DNA from: Candidatus Eremiobacterota bacterium
GTDB lineage: Bacteria > Vulcanimicrobiota > Vulcanimicrobiia > Vulcanimicrobiales > Vulcanimicrobiaceae
Length of the DNA: 64,000 nucleotides
Direction of reading: 5' to 3'
Assembly: GCA_019240525.1 (NCBI GenBank)
Contig: JAFAYE010000001.1
Span: 345,300-409,299 of the forward strand
Below, piece by piece: positions 8,782-16,691 of this stretch; positions within the stretch are counted from its first letter, which is position 1; the number at the start of each line of letters is the position of its first letter. The notes under the pieces are model-generated. The model was not told the DNA's origin and made no database searches. It saw only the letters and a list, made by a program, of their open reading frames with translations. The translations under genes and the position numbers were made by a program.

Positions 8782-9939
8782 CTATGTCAACACATCGGAG
8801 AGGCGATCGGTGTCGCGCGCCATCACGACCTCCATCGCAATGCGCTCTCCGACCGAGACGTCACGTCCCCAGCGGTAGGCTGAATACGGCGTATAGCGCG
8901 TGCCGGGCGAGCCGGGTACGCGAAGTGAGACATCGTAGCAGACCAGCTCCTTGGGCGGCCCGGCGGTAATCACGCATTGGAGTGCAAACGGTCCGATAAC
9001 CCCTGGAGCCGTCAGTTCGCGCGCCGCTTTGACGAAACGGGCGCCCATCTCGAAAGCGGGCTCGAGCATCGACTCGAGGACGGTCGCGGCGACGTGGCCG
9101 GCCTCCTCCAATCGTAACGGCACGTTTCGCGCGGCCTCAAATGCCGCCGGCGGCAGGTTTCGGAAACCTTCGAGATTCGTTTGACGCCGGGTGTCGGTTC
9201 CAGAGAGCTCCAGCTCGTCCAACAACGGCGAATAAAAGAAGTTGAAGTTTACCGACGGTCCCAGCGCGTACTCCTCAATGCGCGCCGTTGCGAGCCCATC
9301 CGAGGTCAGCGTTCCTTCTTCGATCAACCGGCTCGCGGTCGCGCGATACTCCAGCGGGGAAGACGCCAAGAAAAACGCCCGCTCGAAGTTCACGCGGGCG
9401 TGCGGCGCCTTGATCATCACCAACGTGTCGATCTCCTCGGGAGACCGCACCTCGCGGGGATGACGGATCCCTGCCCGCTTCAGCAGCGCATACTGATCCA
9501 TCCCATCTGCAGGTTCGTCGGGCGACACGGCGCGTTCTTCGGCGCGCAACAAATGGCGATTGCCGAAGAACGGCACCTGCATGCGTCCTTCGATCTGCCC
9601 GTAATCGAATTTTTGCCGGAGATAGACTTCGAACGACCGATTTGGAACGAAGATCACGTTCTGAGCGAGTAATCGCTCTTGAACCTCGTCGTTCAAAATA
9701 TCGGCGAAGAACTCGAGCGCTAGCGTTTCGTCGACACACCCGCGGGCCGGGTTCTGCTTCGCGGCAAAGTAGTGCGCGTACGTCTTCTCACGGCCGGCGG
9801 CGGTAACGATCAGATTGCGCAAGCCCTGCGTGCGCGCGCCGTAGGTGATCTCCAAGGCCGAGTGGCTGCCAATCGAGCACAGAGTTAAAGCCGAGCGGTC
9901 GTATCGAGCGAGCGCGTGCGCGACCTGCTCTTTGCTCAA
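8782..9939 (-). CDS. purP: PurP-like ATP-grasp ligase (FAICAR synthetase family), second paralogue
   Basis: This 385-residue protein matches the archaeal PurP family, which makes FAICAR from AICAR, formate and ATP without folate. Visible are the N-terminal GSHSALEITYGA (His26 in the substrate-binding loop), GREKTYAHYF, IFVPNRSFEVYL, FFGNRHLLRAEER, IEEYALGPSVNFNFFYSPL, a TNLEG block and the C-terminal YDVSLRVPGSPG and SVGERIAMEV. Compared with the neighbouring paralogue it has a longer N-terminus and YDVS in place of MEIS near the metal site, so its substrate may differ. The start is TTG at 9939, one base after the upstream stop. The family is well supported; the exact reaction is inferred. 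Confidence 0.85.
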   Translation of the reverse strand: MSKEQVAHALARYDRSALTLCSIGSHSALEITYGARTQGLRNLIVTAAGREKTYAHYFAAKQNPARGCVDETLALEFFADILNDEVQERLLAQNVIFVPNRSFEVYLRQKFDYGQIEGRMQVPFFGNRHLLRAEERAVSPDEPADGMDQYALLKRAGIRHPREVRSPEEIDTLVMIKAPHARVNFERAFFLASSPLEYRATASRLIEEGTLTSDGLATARIEEYALGPSVNFNFFYSPLLDELELSGTDTRRQTNLEGFRNLPPAAFEAARNVPLRLEEAGHVAATVLESMLEPAFEMGARFVKAARELTAPGVIGPFALQCVITAGPPKELVCYDVSLRVPGSPGTRYTPYSAYRWGRDVSVGERIAMEVVMARDTDRLSDVLT

Positions 9940-9940
9940 C

Positions 9941-11056
9941 CTACGTGCCTAGGAGCTTTCGCGCTTGCGGGCTGTCTTGATATTCGATCGTTAGAATAGC
10001 GCGCAGCTCGCCGGCCGCCTGGCGTGACTCGCCGTCACTCATGCGCTGGAGCGTCACGTAACACCAATACAGCAGCATCGGCAAATCGCGATCGCGTGGA
10101 TAGACCTTCTGCATGTCGACGATTGCGTGCGCTACGTTCGTGCCTTCACCACTCTCGCGATTGCCGTAGTCGTAGTCGAGCATGAAGTTGATGTGCTTGA
10201 GCCGATTCTGGATCTCGAGAATCGACATGTTCATCGGCCCGAAGTACTCGTCCGCCGGGGCGAGCGTCGTAAGATACACGTCGTGCGGCACGGCATTGAC
10301 CGTCGCGATGACGCGGATCGGATCGACCGCGCGCAGTCGCGCGAGAAAACGCTGGGCGTTGGCAACGTCGGCGCCGGTGTAGCCGCGATCGGTCGAGGCG
10401 CCGTTCGCGGCATTGACCAACTCATTGCCCCAGTTCGTCGGCAAGTGCGCCACCGGAAAGTTCGGCGCGGCGGCGCGCGCGAGCGCCAGGGATCGCCATT
10501 GCGGCTCGCGGGTCAAGAGCCACGCACGCCAATCGGCCTCGGCTTGGATGAGTAGCGCGTCGACGTCGCCGGGATACGTCTTGACGTTCGCCCCGGCGTC
10601 CACGTCGGCGAGCCGGGCGAGCTCCTGCGCATCCTCCTCAGTATTGACGCGTTGCAGCAGGGCCTGCGCCTGCGCGATAAGTTGCAGGTCGTCGGAGTGC
10701 TTCATCACCCAGTTCGCCGCCTCGCGCACCCACCACACGGCCCCATCGTGATTCGTGAGCGGATTATAATGAAGGCCCATGCCGATCCGCACGGTCAATG
10801 TCGCTAGCTCGCCGTAGTTGGGATCGTCGGGATATTGCAGCGAGTAGGCACGACCGGCATTAAAGATCGTCGCCAGGTAGATCTCTTCCGAGCGAAAGTC
10901 CCAGCCGGCGGCCGCGCCCTTGGCATACGCATCCTTCATTTGTGCGTAAAGGACGGCGGGGTCAACCTCGAGCGTCGCTCGGGCAGGGCCCACCGTCAAC
11001 AACGGCATCAGCAGCGCGATGAGCGCCGCGGCGAGTTTAGAGTACGCTCGAATCAT
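9941..11056 (-). CDS. Secreted helical protein of unknown function between the two purP genes
   Basis: I do not recognise this 371-residue protein. It begins with a clear Sec signal peptide (hydrophobic run LAAALIALLMPLL, cleavage probably after ARA near residue 27) and has no lipobox cysteine. The mature part is Ala-rich and mostly helical, with repeated pairs of helices that could be TPR-like (segments around residues 40-75, 105-135, 165-200 and 300-371). There are no obvious catalytic motifs. Its ATG overlaps the end of the upstream purP by 20 bases and its stop is one base from the next purP, so it is embedded in the purine operon despite being exported. Orthologue conservation between purP genes would be informative. 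Confidence 0.7.
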   Translation of the reverse strand: MIRAYSKLAAALIALLMPLLTVGPARATLEVDPAVLYAQMKDAYAKGAAAGWDFRSEEIYLATIFNAGRAYSLQYPDDPNYGELATLTVRIGMGLHYNPLTNHDGAVWWVREAANWVMKHSDDLQLIAQAQALLQRVNTEEDAQELARLADVDAGANVKTYPGDVDALLIQAEADWRAWLLTREPQWRSLALARAAAPNFPVAHLPTNWGNELVNAANGASTDRGYTGADVANAQRFLARLRAVDPIRVIATVNAVPHDVYLTTLAPADEYFGPMNMSILEIQNRLKHINFMLDYDYGNRESGEGTNVAHAIVDMQKVYPRDRDLPMLLYWCYVTLQRMSDGESRQAAGELRAILTIEYQDSPQARKLLGT

Positions 11057-12059
11057 CCAGCACCAAATGCAAGTTATTCGTCAGAAGGGCGTTCTTAATT
11101 TCGCGGGCGATGCGCCTTCCGGTTGACATCGGTTCCGAATAGTTCAGATACGAGTACGGCGACCCATCGATGAAAAGATTCGTTCCGGCGACGATGCGCG
11201 CCGAGATCTCCATCACGTAGAATTGGATGTCGGGCGTAATGATCGTTTCGATGCAGAATGCGCCGAAGAGGCCCTTGGGTCCGCAAATTTCTTTGCTGAC
11301 CCGCACGACGTCGTCACCCATGCGCAAGGCTTCCGCGAGCATCGATTCGCGCAGCGAAACCGGCTGATTGCCGACGACGACATAGGAGGGGCTGACGTCC
11401 ATGCCTTCCTGGGCCGCGGCCGGGATGCGGCCGAGCGAATCGACGTTGGTCTCATAGCGGCGATCCATCGACATGATTTCTAGCTTACGCGCAAGCGGCG
11501 AGTAAAAGTAATGAATGTAGAGCGGTACTCCGATAATATATTCTTGTATCGTGTAGGCTTCTTTAAGATGCGCCGCCCGTGCCTCGAAATCGTGGGTGTC
11601 CCTAATGAACATGTAACCTTTGCCGCCGGCCGCGCCATAGAGCTTCACGATCACCGGACGATCGATTTCGCCTGCGCTGCGAAATTGACGCGGTAAGGTG
11701 AGCCCCGCGCGCGAAAGCCACTCGCGCTGCAGCTCGCGGCTGGCTTCCCAATCGAGCACCGCCTTGTTTCCAAAGTAGGGAATCGTCATTTTTTTGTGTT
11801 CGGCCAGGGAGAGATATGCGACGAAAGAGCCGTGGGGCACAATGATAACCTTACGCCGCTGCAGCTCGTCGATCTGCGACATGAACTCGGAGTAGTCGTT
11901 GAGGGTGATGACTTCATCGACGAATGCAAGAGACCGGTAAAGGCGCTCGGTCTCACGGTTGGGGATGGCGAGCGTACGGAATCCTTCGTCGTGCGCGCCT
12001 TTCAGAATTTGCAGCGCCGAATGCGAGCCTAATGTCGCAATGGTGTACGGCCGGTCCAT
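11037..12059 (-). CDS. purP: 5-formaminoimidazole-4-carboxamide ribonucleotide synthetase (PurP)
   Basis: A 340-residue ATP-grasp ligase closely matching canonical archaeal PurP, which formylates AICAR to FAICAR with formate and ATP. Motifs: IATLGSHSALQILKGA (His13), IIVPHGSFVAYL, YFGNKAVLDWEASRE, VKLYGAAGGKGYMF (nucleotide-binding), IQEYIIGVPLYIHYFYSPL, YETNVDSLGR, and the C-terminal metal and nucleotide block YVMEISARIVAGTNLF followed by GSPYSYLNY and STGRRIAREIKNAL. It follows the PurS-like gene by 10 bases and overlaps the secreted-protein gene. PurP is normally an archaeal replacement for the folate-dependent AICAR transformylase half of PurH; the operon context supports that function here. 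Confidence 0.92.
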   Translation of the reverse strand: MDRPYTIATLGSHSALQILKGAHDEGFRTLAIPNRETERLYRSLAFVDEVITLNDYSEFMSQIDELQRRKVIIVPHGSFVAYLSLAEHKKMTIPYFGNKAVLDWEASRELQREWLSRAGLTLPRQFRSAGEIDRPVIVKLYGAAGGKGYMFIRDTHDFEARAAHLKEAYTIQEYIIGVPLYIHYFYSPLARKLEIMSMDRRYETNVDSLGRIPAAAQEGMDVSPSYVVVGNQPVSLRESMLAEALRMGDDVVRVSKEICGPKGLFGAFCIETIITPDIQFYVMEISARIVAGTNLFIDGSPYSYLNYSEPMSTGRRIAREIKNALLTNNLHLVLDDSSVL

Positions 12060-12069
12060 GCGCCGCTAT

Positions 12070-12504
12070 CTACTCGCTCGCGCCGAGAATGTCCCGGTTG
12101 CTTGGGTCGCGCTTCGTTATCGCGCGATCGATCGCTGGATTGCATAATAGGCGTTCGATTGCCGCATCGAGCACGTCGTCGCCGACGGCGCGTCCACTCG
12201 CGTCGAAGAGCTGCCAGGCAACGGCTGCGGGACCGCACCCTGGCACGAGCGACGCAATCCACACCGCCCCATCACCCGGCGCAAGACCATCGAGAAGGCG
12301 CAGGCGATGTTTATTGGGGTTGAAGACCGTTTCATCGGAAATCACGCGCTTGCGCAGCGATTCAATGTCGCCGCCGTCATCCATGAGCCAAATATCGCTG
12401 CGCTCGATGCGATCGACCGCGACGTCGAGTCTTCGCAATGCAACCAGCGCGGTGTACGCGGTATTGTCCGGAATCTTCAGGCTGATGGAAACGGCGCGGC
12501 GCAT
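12070..12504 (-). CDS. purS: Divergent, extended PurS-like subunit of FGAM synthase
   Basis: PurS bridges PurQ and small PurL in the FGAM synthase complex. This 144-residue protein sits exactly in the purS slot, its ATG overlapping the purQ stop by one base (TAATG). The N-terminal part (about residues 5-41) has a beta-alpha-beta pattern, and the C-terminal helix reads AIERLLCNPAID (about 115-126), echoing the LLxNPVIEDY end of ordinary PurS. Typical PurS is about 80 residues, so there is a long central insertion (about residues 42-108). The assignment is mainly from position and the C-terminal motif; it might instead be a lineage-specific assembly factor. Confidence 0.6.
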   Translation of the reverse strand: MRRAVSISLKIPDNTAYTALVALRRLDVAVDRIERSDIWLMDDGGDIESLRKRVISDETVFNPNKHRLRLLDGLAPGDGAVWIASLVPGCGPAAVAWQLFDASGRAVGDDVLDAAIERLLCNPAIDRAITKRDPSNRDILGASE

Positions 12505-13280
12505 TATGGCGTCCGCAGCGCAACGGCGTGGACGAAGCTGCGAAATAGCACGGCTCCGCCGGACGGGGCCAGGACGTCGTCGCCGTCGGCGCGGTCGAGA
12601 TGATTGAAGTTCCAGCCGTCGCGTTCGGGATGCGGCATGATCGCCAGCACGTTACCCTCGCGATTGACCAGTCCCGCACAGTGAAGCGCGGAGCCGTTTG
12701 GGACCGCGGCATCGTCGACCGTTCCATCGGCGTGCGCGTAGAGAAAGGCCAGATGGTCCCCGACGACGATTTCATCGAGGTGCTGCGGGGTTGCAGCGAG
12801 CCGTCCTTCGGCGTGAGCGGCCCACGCCGGAACGAGCGCACCAGGCGGCAACCCGGCAGTGATCGCGCATCGCGACGGCGCGATCGCAAGTTTCAACTGC
12901 ACGTGCCGGCAGACGAAGTGCGGCTGCGGCCCGTTCTTTGCGAACGCGGCGGTCGGCCGGCGGCGCGGGCCGGTGCCGGGAACGAGCCCGGCCTCGAGCA
13001 GTATCTGCGCGCCGTTGCATATCCCAAAGACGAGCTTGCCCGAGGCGGCGCCGTCGATCACGAAATCCATGATGCGATCGTGAGCTGCGATGGCGCCGGC
13101 GCGAATGCGATCTTCATAGGCGAAGCCGCCGGAAAGCACGTACGCATCGTATTCGGCCAAACGGTCGCCATGCGACCAATGCACGAGGTCCGCGTTGCCG
13201 CCGCAATCGCGGAGCAAACGGACGGTCTCGTCTTCAGAGTTGGTGCCCGGAAAGACCGGTACGGCGATGCGCGCGCTCAC
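12504..13280 (-). CDS. purQ: FGAM synthase glutaminase subunit
   Basis: PurQ releases ammonia from glutamine for FGAR amidation by PurL. The glutaminase features are visible: IAVPVFPGTNSEDE at the start, YVLSGGFAYEDRIRAG, the nucleophile in FGICNGAQILLEAGL and the His-Glu pair in MPHPERDGWNF. The chosen start is the GTG at 13280 overlapping the purL stop (GTGA); the frame is open for 30 bases further upstream, but these precede the conserved start. At 258 residues it is slightly longer than average because of a longer C-terminal region. It is coupled on both sides (purL, purS-like). Confidence 0.95.
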   Translation of the reverse strand: MSARIAVPVFPGTNSEDETVRLLRDCGGNADLVHWSHGDRLAEYDAYVLSGGFAYEDRIRAGAIAAHDRIMDFVIDGAASGKLVFGICNGAQILLEAGLVPGTGPRRRPTAAFAKNGPQPHFVCRHVQLKLAIAPSRCAITAGLPPGALVPAWAAHAEGRLAATPQHLDEIVVGDHLAFLYAHADGTVDDAAVPNGSALHCAGLVNREGNVLAIMPHPERDGWNFNHLDRADGDDVLAPSGGAVLFRSFVHAVALRTP

Positions 13281-15484
13281 GGAAAAAGCTCGGCGAGCGG
13301 GCTCGACCATATCTCAAACAAGTGCGGAATCGCGAAACGAACGCCGTTGACGACGAGCTCCGAGCCCGCGATGGTTTGCCCGATGCGCAACGCGCCGGTA
13401 AGGTCGATGCCGCTGTCATCGCTGACCTCGCAAATGAAACCGCCGGCCTCGCAGAGTGGATTTCCAAAGTCAATTTCCGCGCCGATCGCACGCCGCCGCG
13501 CCATCGCATCGAACGCCAGACGCACGAGCGCGGTCAGCATGCCGCCCGCCCCGATCGCTCGACACGAGCGCAGCACACCGAGCGCGATCGCATCGCGTAG
13601 AATGCCCACAGCCGCGCGCTCGCCCGCGTACGAAATCGATGGCAGGGTCCCTTGAAGACCGAGCAGTTCCGCGAGCACCGACCCGCCGACGGCCAGCTCG
13701 CGGCTGCCGATCCAAAGCAAAACGGATCCAGCTTCCTTCAGACCCGGCGTAACGACGTTACTCACGTCGTCGATCGCGCCGATGCACGATACAATCGCCG
13801 ATGCCGGCACCGCGGTGCCCGACGCCGACTCGTTATAGAGGCTGACGTTGCCCGACACGAACGGCAGGTCAAGCTGCGTGGCCGCGCGAGCGAGCCCCTC
13901 AACTGCGGCGACAAACTCGCCGTACTGCTCGGGGTTGCGCGGGTTGCCGAAGTTCAGGCAATCGGTCAGACCGATCGGTCGCGCGCCGACCGCGACGATT
14001 TGCCGCATCGCCTCAACCACGGCGTGCTCGGCAGCGTACCGCGGATCGATTCGTCCATACCGCGGATTTCCCGCAACGGCGAGCGCAACGCCAATGGGCG
14101 AGCCCGGAATCGGCGCGAGCACGCCGGCGCCGGCCGCGCCTCGCGGTAGAACGGTGCGGCCGCGAACGACGGCATCGTAGCGCCGGTAGAGCGGCTCGCG
14201 CGACGCTACTCCACGATGCGCCAGCACGCGGGGCAGAAGCGTCTCGACGTCGACCGCCGGCAACTCCTCATGGGATCCAGCGTGGCGAATCACCTCGGTG
14301 TACGGAAGGTCGTCGCGAATAGCGCCGGTGAGAAATTCGCTTTCCACGTCCATCACCACGTTGCCGCAATAACGCAGGACGTAGCGGCGTTCTGAGGTGA
14401 CGCGTCCCACAATCGTTGCACGCGCGTTGTAAGCGATCTCCGGGAGCGTGAACTCTTCGTTATAGACTCGCACCACCTCCGGTGCGACGTCGGGTGGGAG
14501 CACCCAGAGCAAGCGCTCCTGCGTCTCGCCGACGGCAATGACTTCCGGGGGCATTCCCGCGATCGCCACGTTGACGCTATCGAGATTGATTGCGGCTCCG
14601 TAGCCGCCCTGTGCCGTAATTTCGGCCGAGCAGCCCATCAGGCCGCCCGCGCCCAAGTCTTTGAACGCCGCGGTGATCTTTCGCTCGCGCAGCAAAGCAA
14701 AAACTCGATAACTCGCCCGCATGAGCACGTTCTTGAGAAACGGATCCGGAACTTGAACCGCGCCCTTATTGCCGGCGGTTTCGTCGGGGTCGAGCGTTAG
14801 CGAAGAGAACGAGGCACCCCCGAATCCACTTGGATCCGTGGCCTTGCCCACGAGGACGATGGCCCAATCCTCGGCGCCCTTGGGTGCGAACGAATGAATC
14901 AGTTCGCTCTCTTTAACGACGCCCAAGGCGACGACGTTCACGAGGCAGTTCGCCTCGAAGCCTTCTTCGAAATAGACATTGCCGGTCAGGTTCGGTACGC
15001 CGATCGCGTTGCCGTAGGCGCCGACTCCGTCCACGACCCCGTTTGCAATGTTACGCGCCTGCGTCGTAGGGTCGTCGGCCCTTCCAAAACGCAACGCGTC
15101 TGCAACCGCGATGACTTCCGCACCCATGCAGAGGACGTCGCGAACGATGCCGCCGACACCGGTCGCCGCACCTTCGAACGGGACGATCTGGGAAGGGTGA
15201 TTGTGTGATTCGTGCGCGACGACGATCGCATAAGCATCGCCCGCGTGCGTTCCAAGACGCAGCGCTCCGGCATCTTCGCCCGGCCCCAAAACGACGCCGG
15301 CGCCGCTCGTCGGCAGTCGCTTTAAGTGATGGCGGCTCGATTTATAGCTGCAATGCTCGCTCCATTGTGCGTCAAAGGCATGCAGCTCGACGAGTGTCGG
15401 CTCCCGACCGAGCCGCTCTGTGATGCGCTGCAGCTCGTCGTCTCGCAGCGCGACGTTCGGTGGCCCGGAGAGCCCACTAAGCAA
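13277..15484 (-). CDS. purL: FGAM synthase large subunit (small PurL type)
   Basis: PurL converts FGAR to FGAM with ATP and ammonia from PurQ. The 735-residue length identifies the small-PurL type that needs PurQ and PurS. Seen are FDAQWSEHCSYKSSR, AIVVAHESHNHPSQIVPFEGAATGVGG, FKDLGAGGLMGCSAE and, in the second half, LTDCLNFGNP and VSGNVSLYNES. The start is a TTG at 15484 with a GGGAG ribosome-binding site 7 bases upstream, overlapping the end of the purC-purE gene by 8 bases. It is coupled to purQ downstream. Confidence 0.97.
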   Translation of the reverse strand: MLSGLSGPPNVALRDDELQRITERLGREPTLVELHAFDAQWSEHCSYKSSRHHLKRLPTSGAGVVLGPGEDAGALRLGTHAGDAYAIVVAHESHNHPSQIVPFEGAATGVGGIVRDVLCMGAEVIAVADALRFGRADDPTTQARNIANGVVDGVGAYGNAIGVPNLTGNVYFEEGFEANCLVNVVALGVVKESELIHSFAPKGAEDWAIVLVGKATDPSGFGGASFSSLTLDPDETAGNKGAVQVPDPFLKNVLMRASYRVFALLRERKITAAFKDLGAGGLMGCSAEITAQGGYGAAINLDSVNVAIAGMPPEVIAVGETQERLLWVLPPDVAPEVVRVYNEEFTLPEIAYNARATIVGRVTSERRYVLRYCGNVVMDVESEFLTGAIRDDLPYTEVIRHAGSHEELPAVDVETLLPRVLAHRGVASREPLYRRYDAVVRGRTVLPRGAAGAGVLAPIPGSPIGVALAVAGNPRYGRIDPRYAAEHAVVEAMRQIVAVGARPIGLTDCLNFGNPRNPEQYGEFVAAVEGLARAATQLDLPFVSGNVSLYNESASGTAVPASAIVSCIGAIDDVSNVVTPGLKEAGSVLLWIGSRELAVGGSVLAELLGLQGTLPSISYAGERAAVGILRDAIALGVLRSCRAIGAGGMLTALVRLAFDAMARRRAIGAEIDFGNPLCEAGGFICEVSDDSGIDLTGALRIGQTIAGSELVVNGVRFAIPHLFEIWSSPLAELFP

Positions 15485-16676
15485 TCGTCGCTCCCTGCGG
15501 GATCGGCACTTGCTGTTGCAGCGACGCGTCGGCGTGCAGAACGCTCGAACGCGCGTTGGCCTGCATCAATAGCGTACGCCCATAAAGAACCGTGTCTTCC
15601 AAACCCAACAGCTTGGCGCATTGCATGGCGAGCTGCTGCGGTTCCATGGTGCCGTCCAGGACCGGCGCCGACGAGGTCGCATCGAGCATGGCGCGTAGCA
15701 CGTCGTTCTCGCCGACGGCAATCAAAATCAATCGAGCGAAGCTCGCTTCGAGCTGCTGCGTGAGCTGCAAGACGAAACCGGGTGTCGTCGACGGGCTGGC
15801 GACATGCCGAATCGTCGGAAGGCCGAGTTGTCCGAGTGCTTTGATCGCATCGCTCGCGCGCTCCACCCGCGCCGGCGAATCGGCGATGACCGCGGCCATG
15901 CCGGGTCGCATCACCGGAAACGTACCGACGAAGTCTGCGACCCGCTCGTACGCTTTCTTCACGCGATCCAACGCGCCGTCGTCTACCGATTCGAGGTTCC
16001 TATAAATCTGTTTGTCGAGCATCAGCTCTTCACGCCCCTGCGGCCAAATGCGCCACGAGTCGTTGTCGATCACGTCGGCGATCACAAGCTGTCCCTGATT
16101 TTCGCCGCCCGCGAGGCGTCCGAACTCGATCTTGAGATCAACGAGCAAAACATCGCGCTTGCGCCACGCGTGCGAAAGAATGTCGAACGTCAACCGCGCA
16201 AGCTCGGTCATGATGCCGATTTCCGATGGTGAGGCGATGCTTTGGGCGACGATCTGATCGGGTGCGATCAGCGGATCGTGAGCGGCGTCGTCCTTGAAGA
16301 AAAACTCGATGACCCGCGGGACGAGCAACGTCCCCCGCTGCAGAGTAGGATTGCGCTTGACCAACGACCCCGCGGCCACGCCGCGCGTGACGACTTCGAG
16401 CGGAATCATGTTAGCGCGCCGCACGACCATTTCATTATCGTCGTCGTCTTCGCCGCCGTTGAGATAGTGCGTCGGCAAACCGCAGAGATTGAGCAGCCGA
16501 AAGACGCGTGCCGTGGTTTGCGCCGCAAGCCGCCCCTTGCCGGCGATCTGATGACGCCGGGCGCCATCGCCCGCCGAGATGTTGTCCATCTGAGTTACGA
16601 CCAACTGGTGCGGCTGCCCCGGATTTTCGAAAAGCGCCTTCGTCTTGCCGCGCGCGATCTCGATGCCTTTATTCAC
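15477..16676 (-). CDS. purC: SAICAR synthetase fused to a degenerate PurE-like domain
   Basis: Residues 1 to about 250 are SAICAR synthetase (PurC), which joins aspartate to CAIR with ATP: ARGKTKALFE, PLEVVTRGVAAGSLVKR, LVDLKIEFG, IADVIDNDSWRIWP and LDKQIYR are all present. Residues about 258-385 follow the PurE fold pattern in the PAICS order (PurC then PurE), but the PurE signature is lost: the SDW loop reads ADSPA, SAHRTP reads ASPSTTP, and no AGGAAHLPGM equivalent is present. The domain is therefore probably not catalytic as an AIR carboxylase or N5-CAIR mutase. The gene follows purB by 15 bases. PurC is secure; the PurE-like call is from motif alignment by eye. Confidence 0.9.
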   Translation of the reverse strand: MNKGIEIARGKTKALFENPGQPHQLVVTQMDNISAGDGARRHQIAGKGRLAAQTTARVFRLLNLCGLPTHYLNGGEDDDDNEMVVRRANMIPLEVVTRGVAAGSLVKRNPTLQRGTLLVPRVIEFFFKDDAAHDPLIAPDQIVAQSIASPSEIGIMTELARLTFDILSHAWRKRDVLLVDLKIEFGRLAGGENQGQLVIADVIDNDSWRIWPQGREELMLDKQIYRNLESVDDGALDRVKKAYERVADFVGTFPVMRPGMAAVIADSPARVERASDAIKALGQLGLPTIRHVASPSTTPGFVLQLTQQLEASFARLILIAVGENDVLRAMLDATSSAPVLDGTMEPQQLAMQCAKLLGLEDTVLYGRTLLMQANARSSVLHADASLQQQVPIPQGATIA

Positions 16677-16691
16677 CGCTCACTCCTGACA

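Noticed and set aside
15477-16676. Frameshifted or decayed purE
   Set aside because: The reading frame is continuous through the PurE-like part with normal codon use; the changes are substitutions at the active-site motifs, not disruptions.
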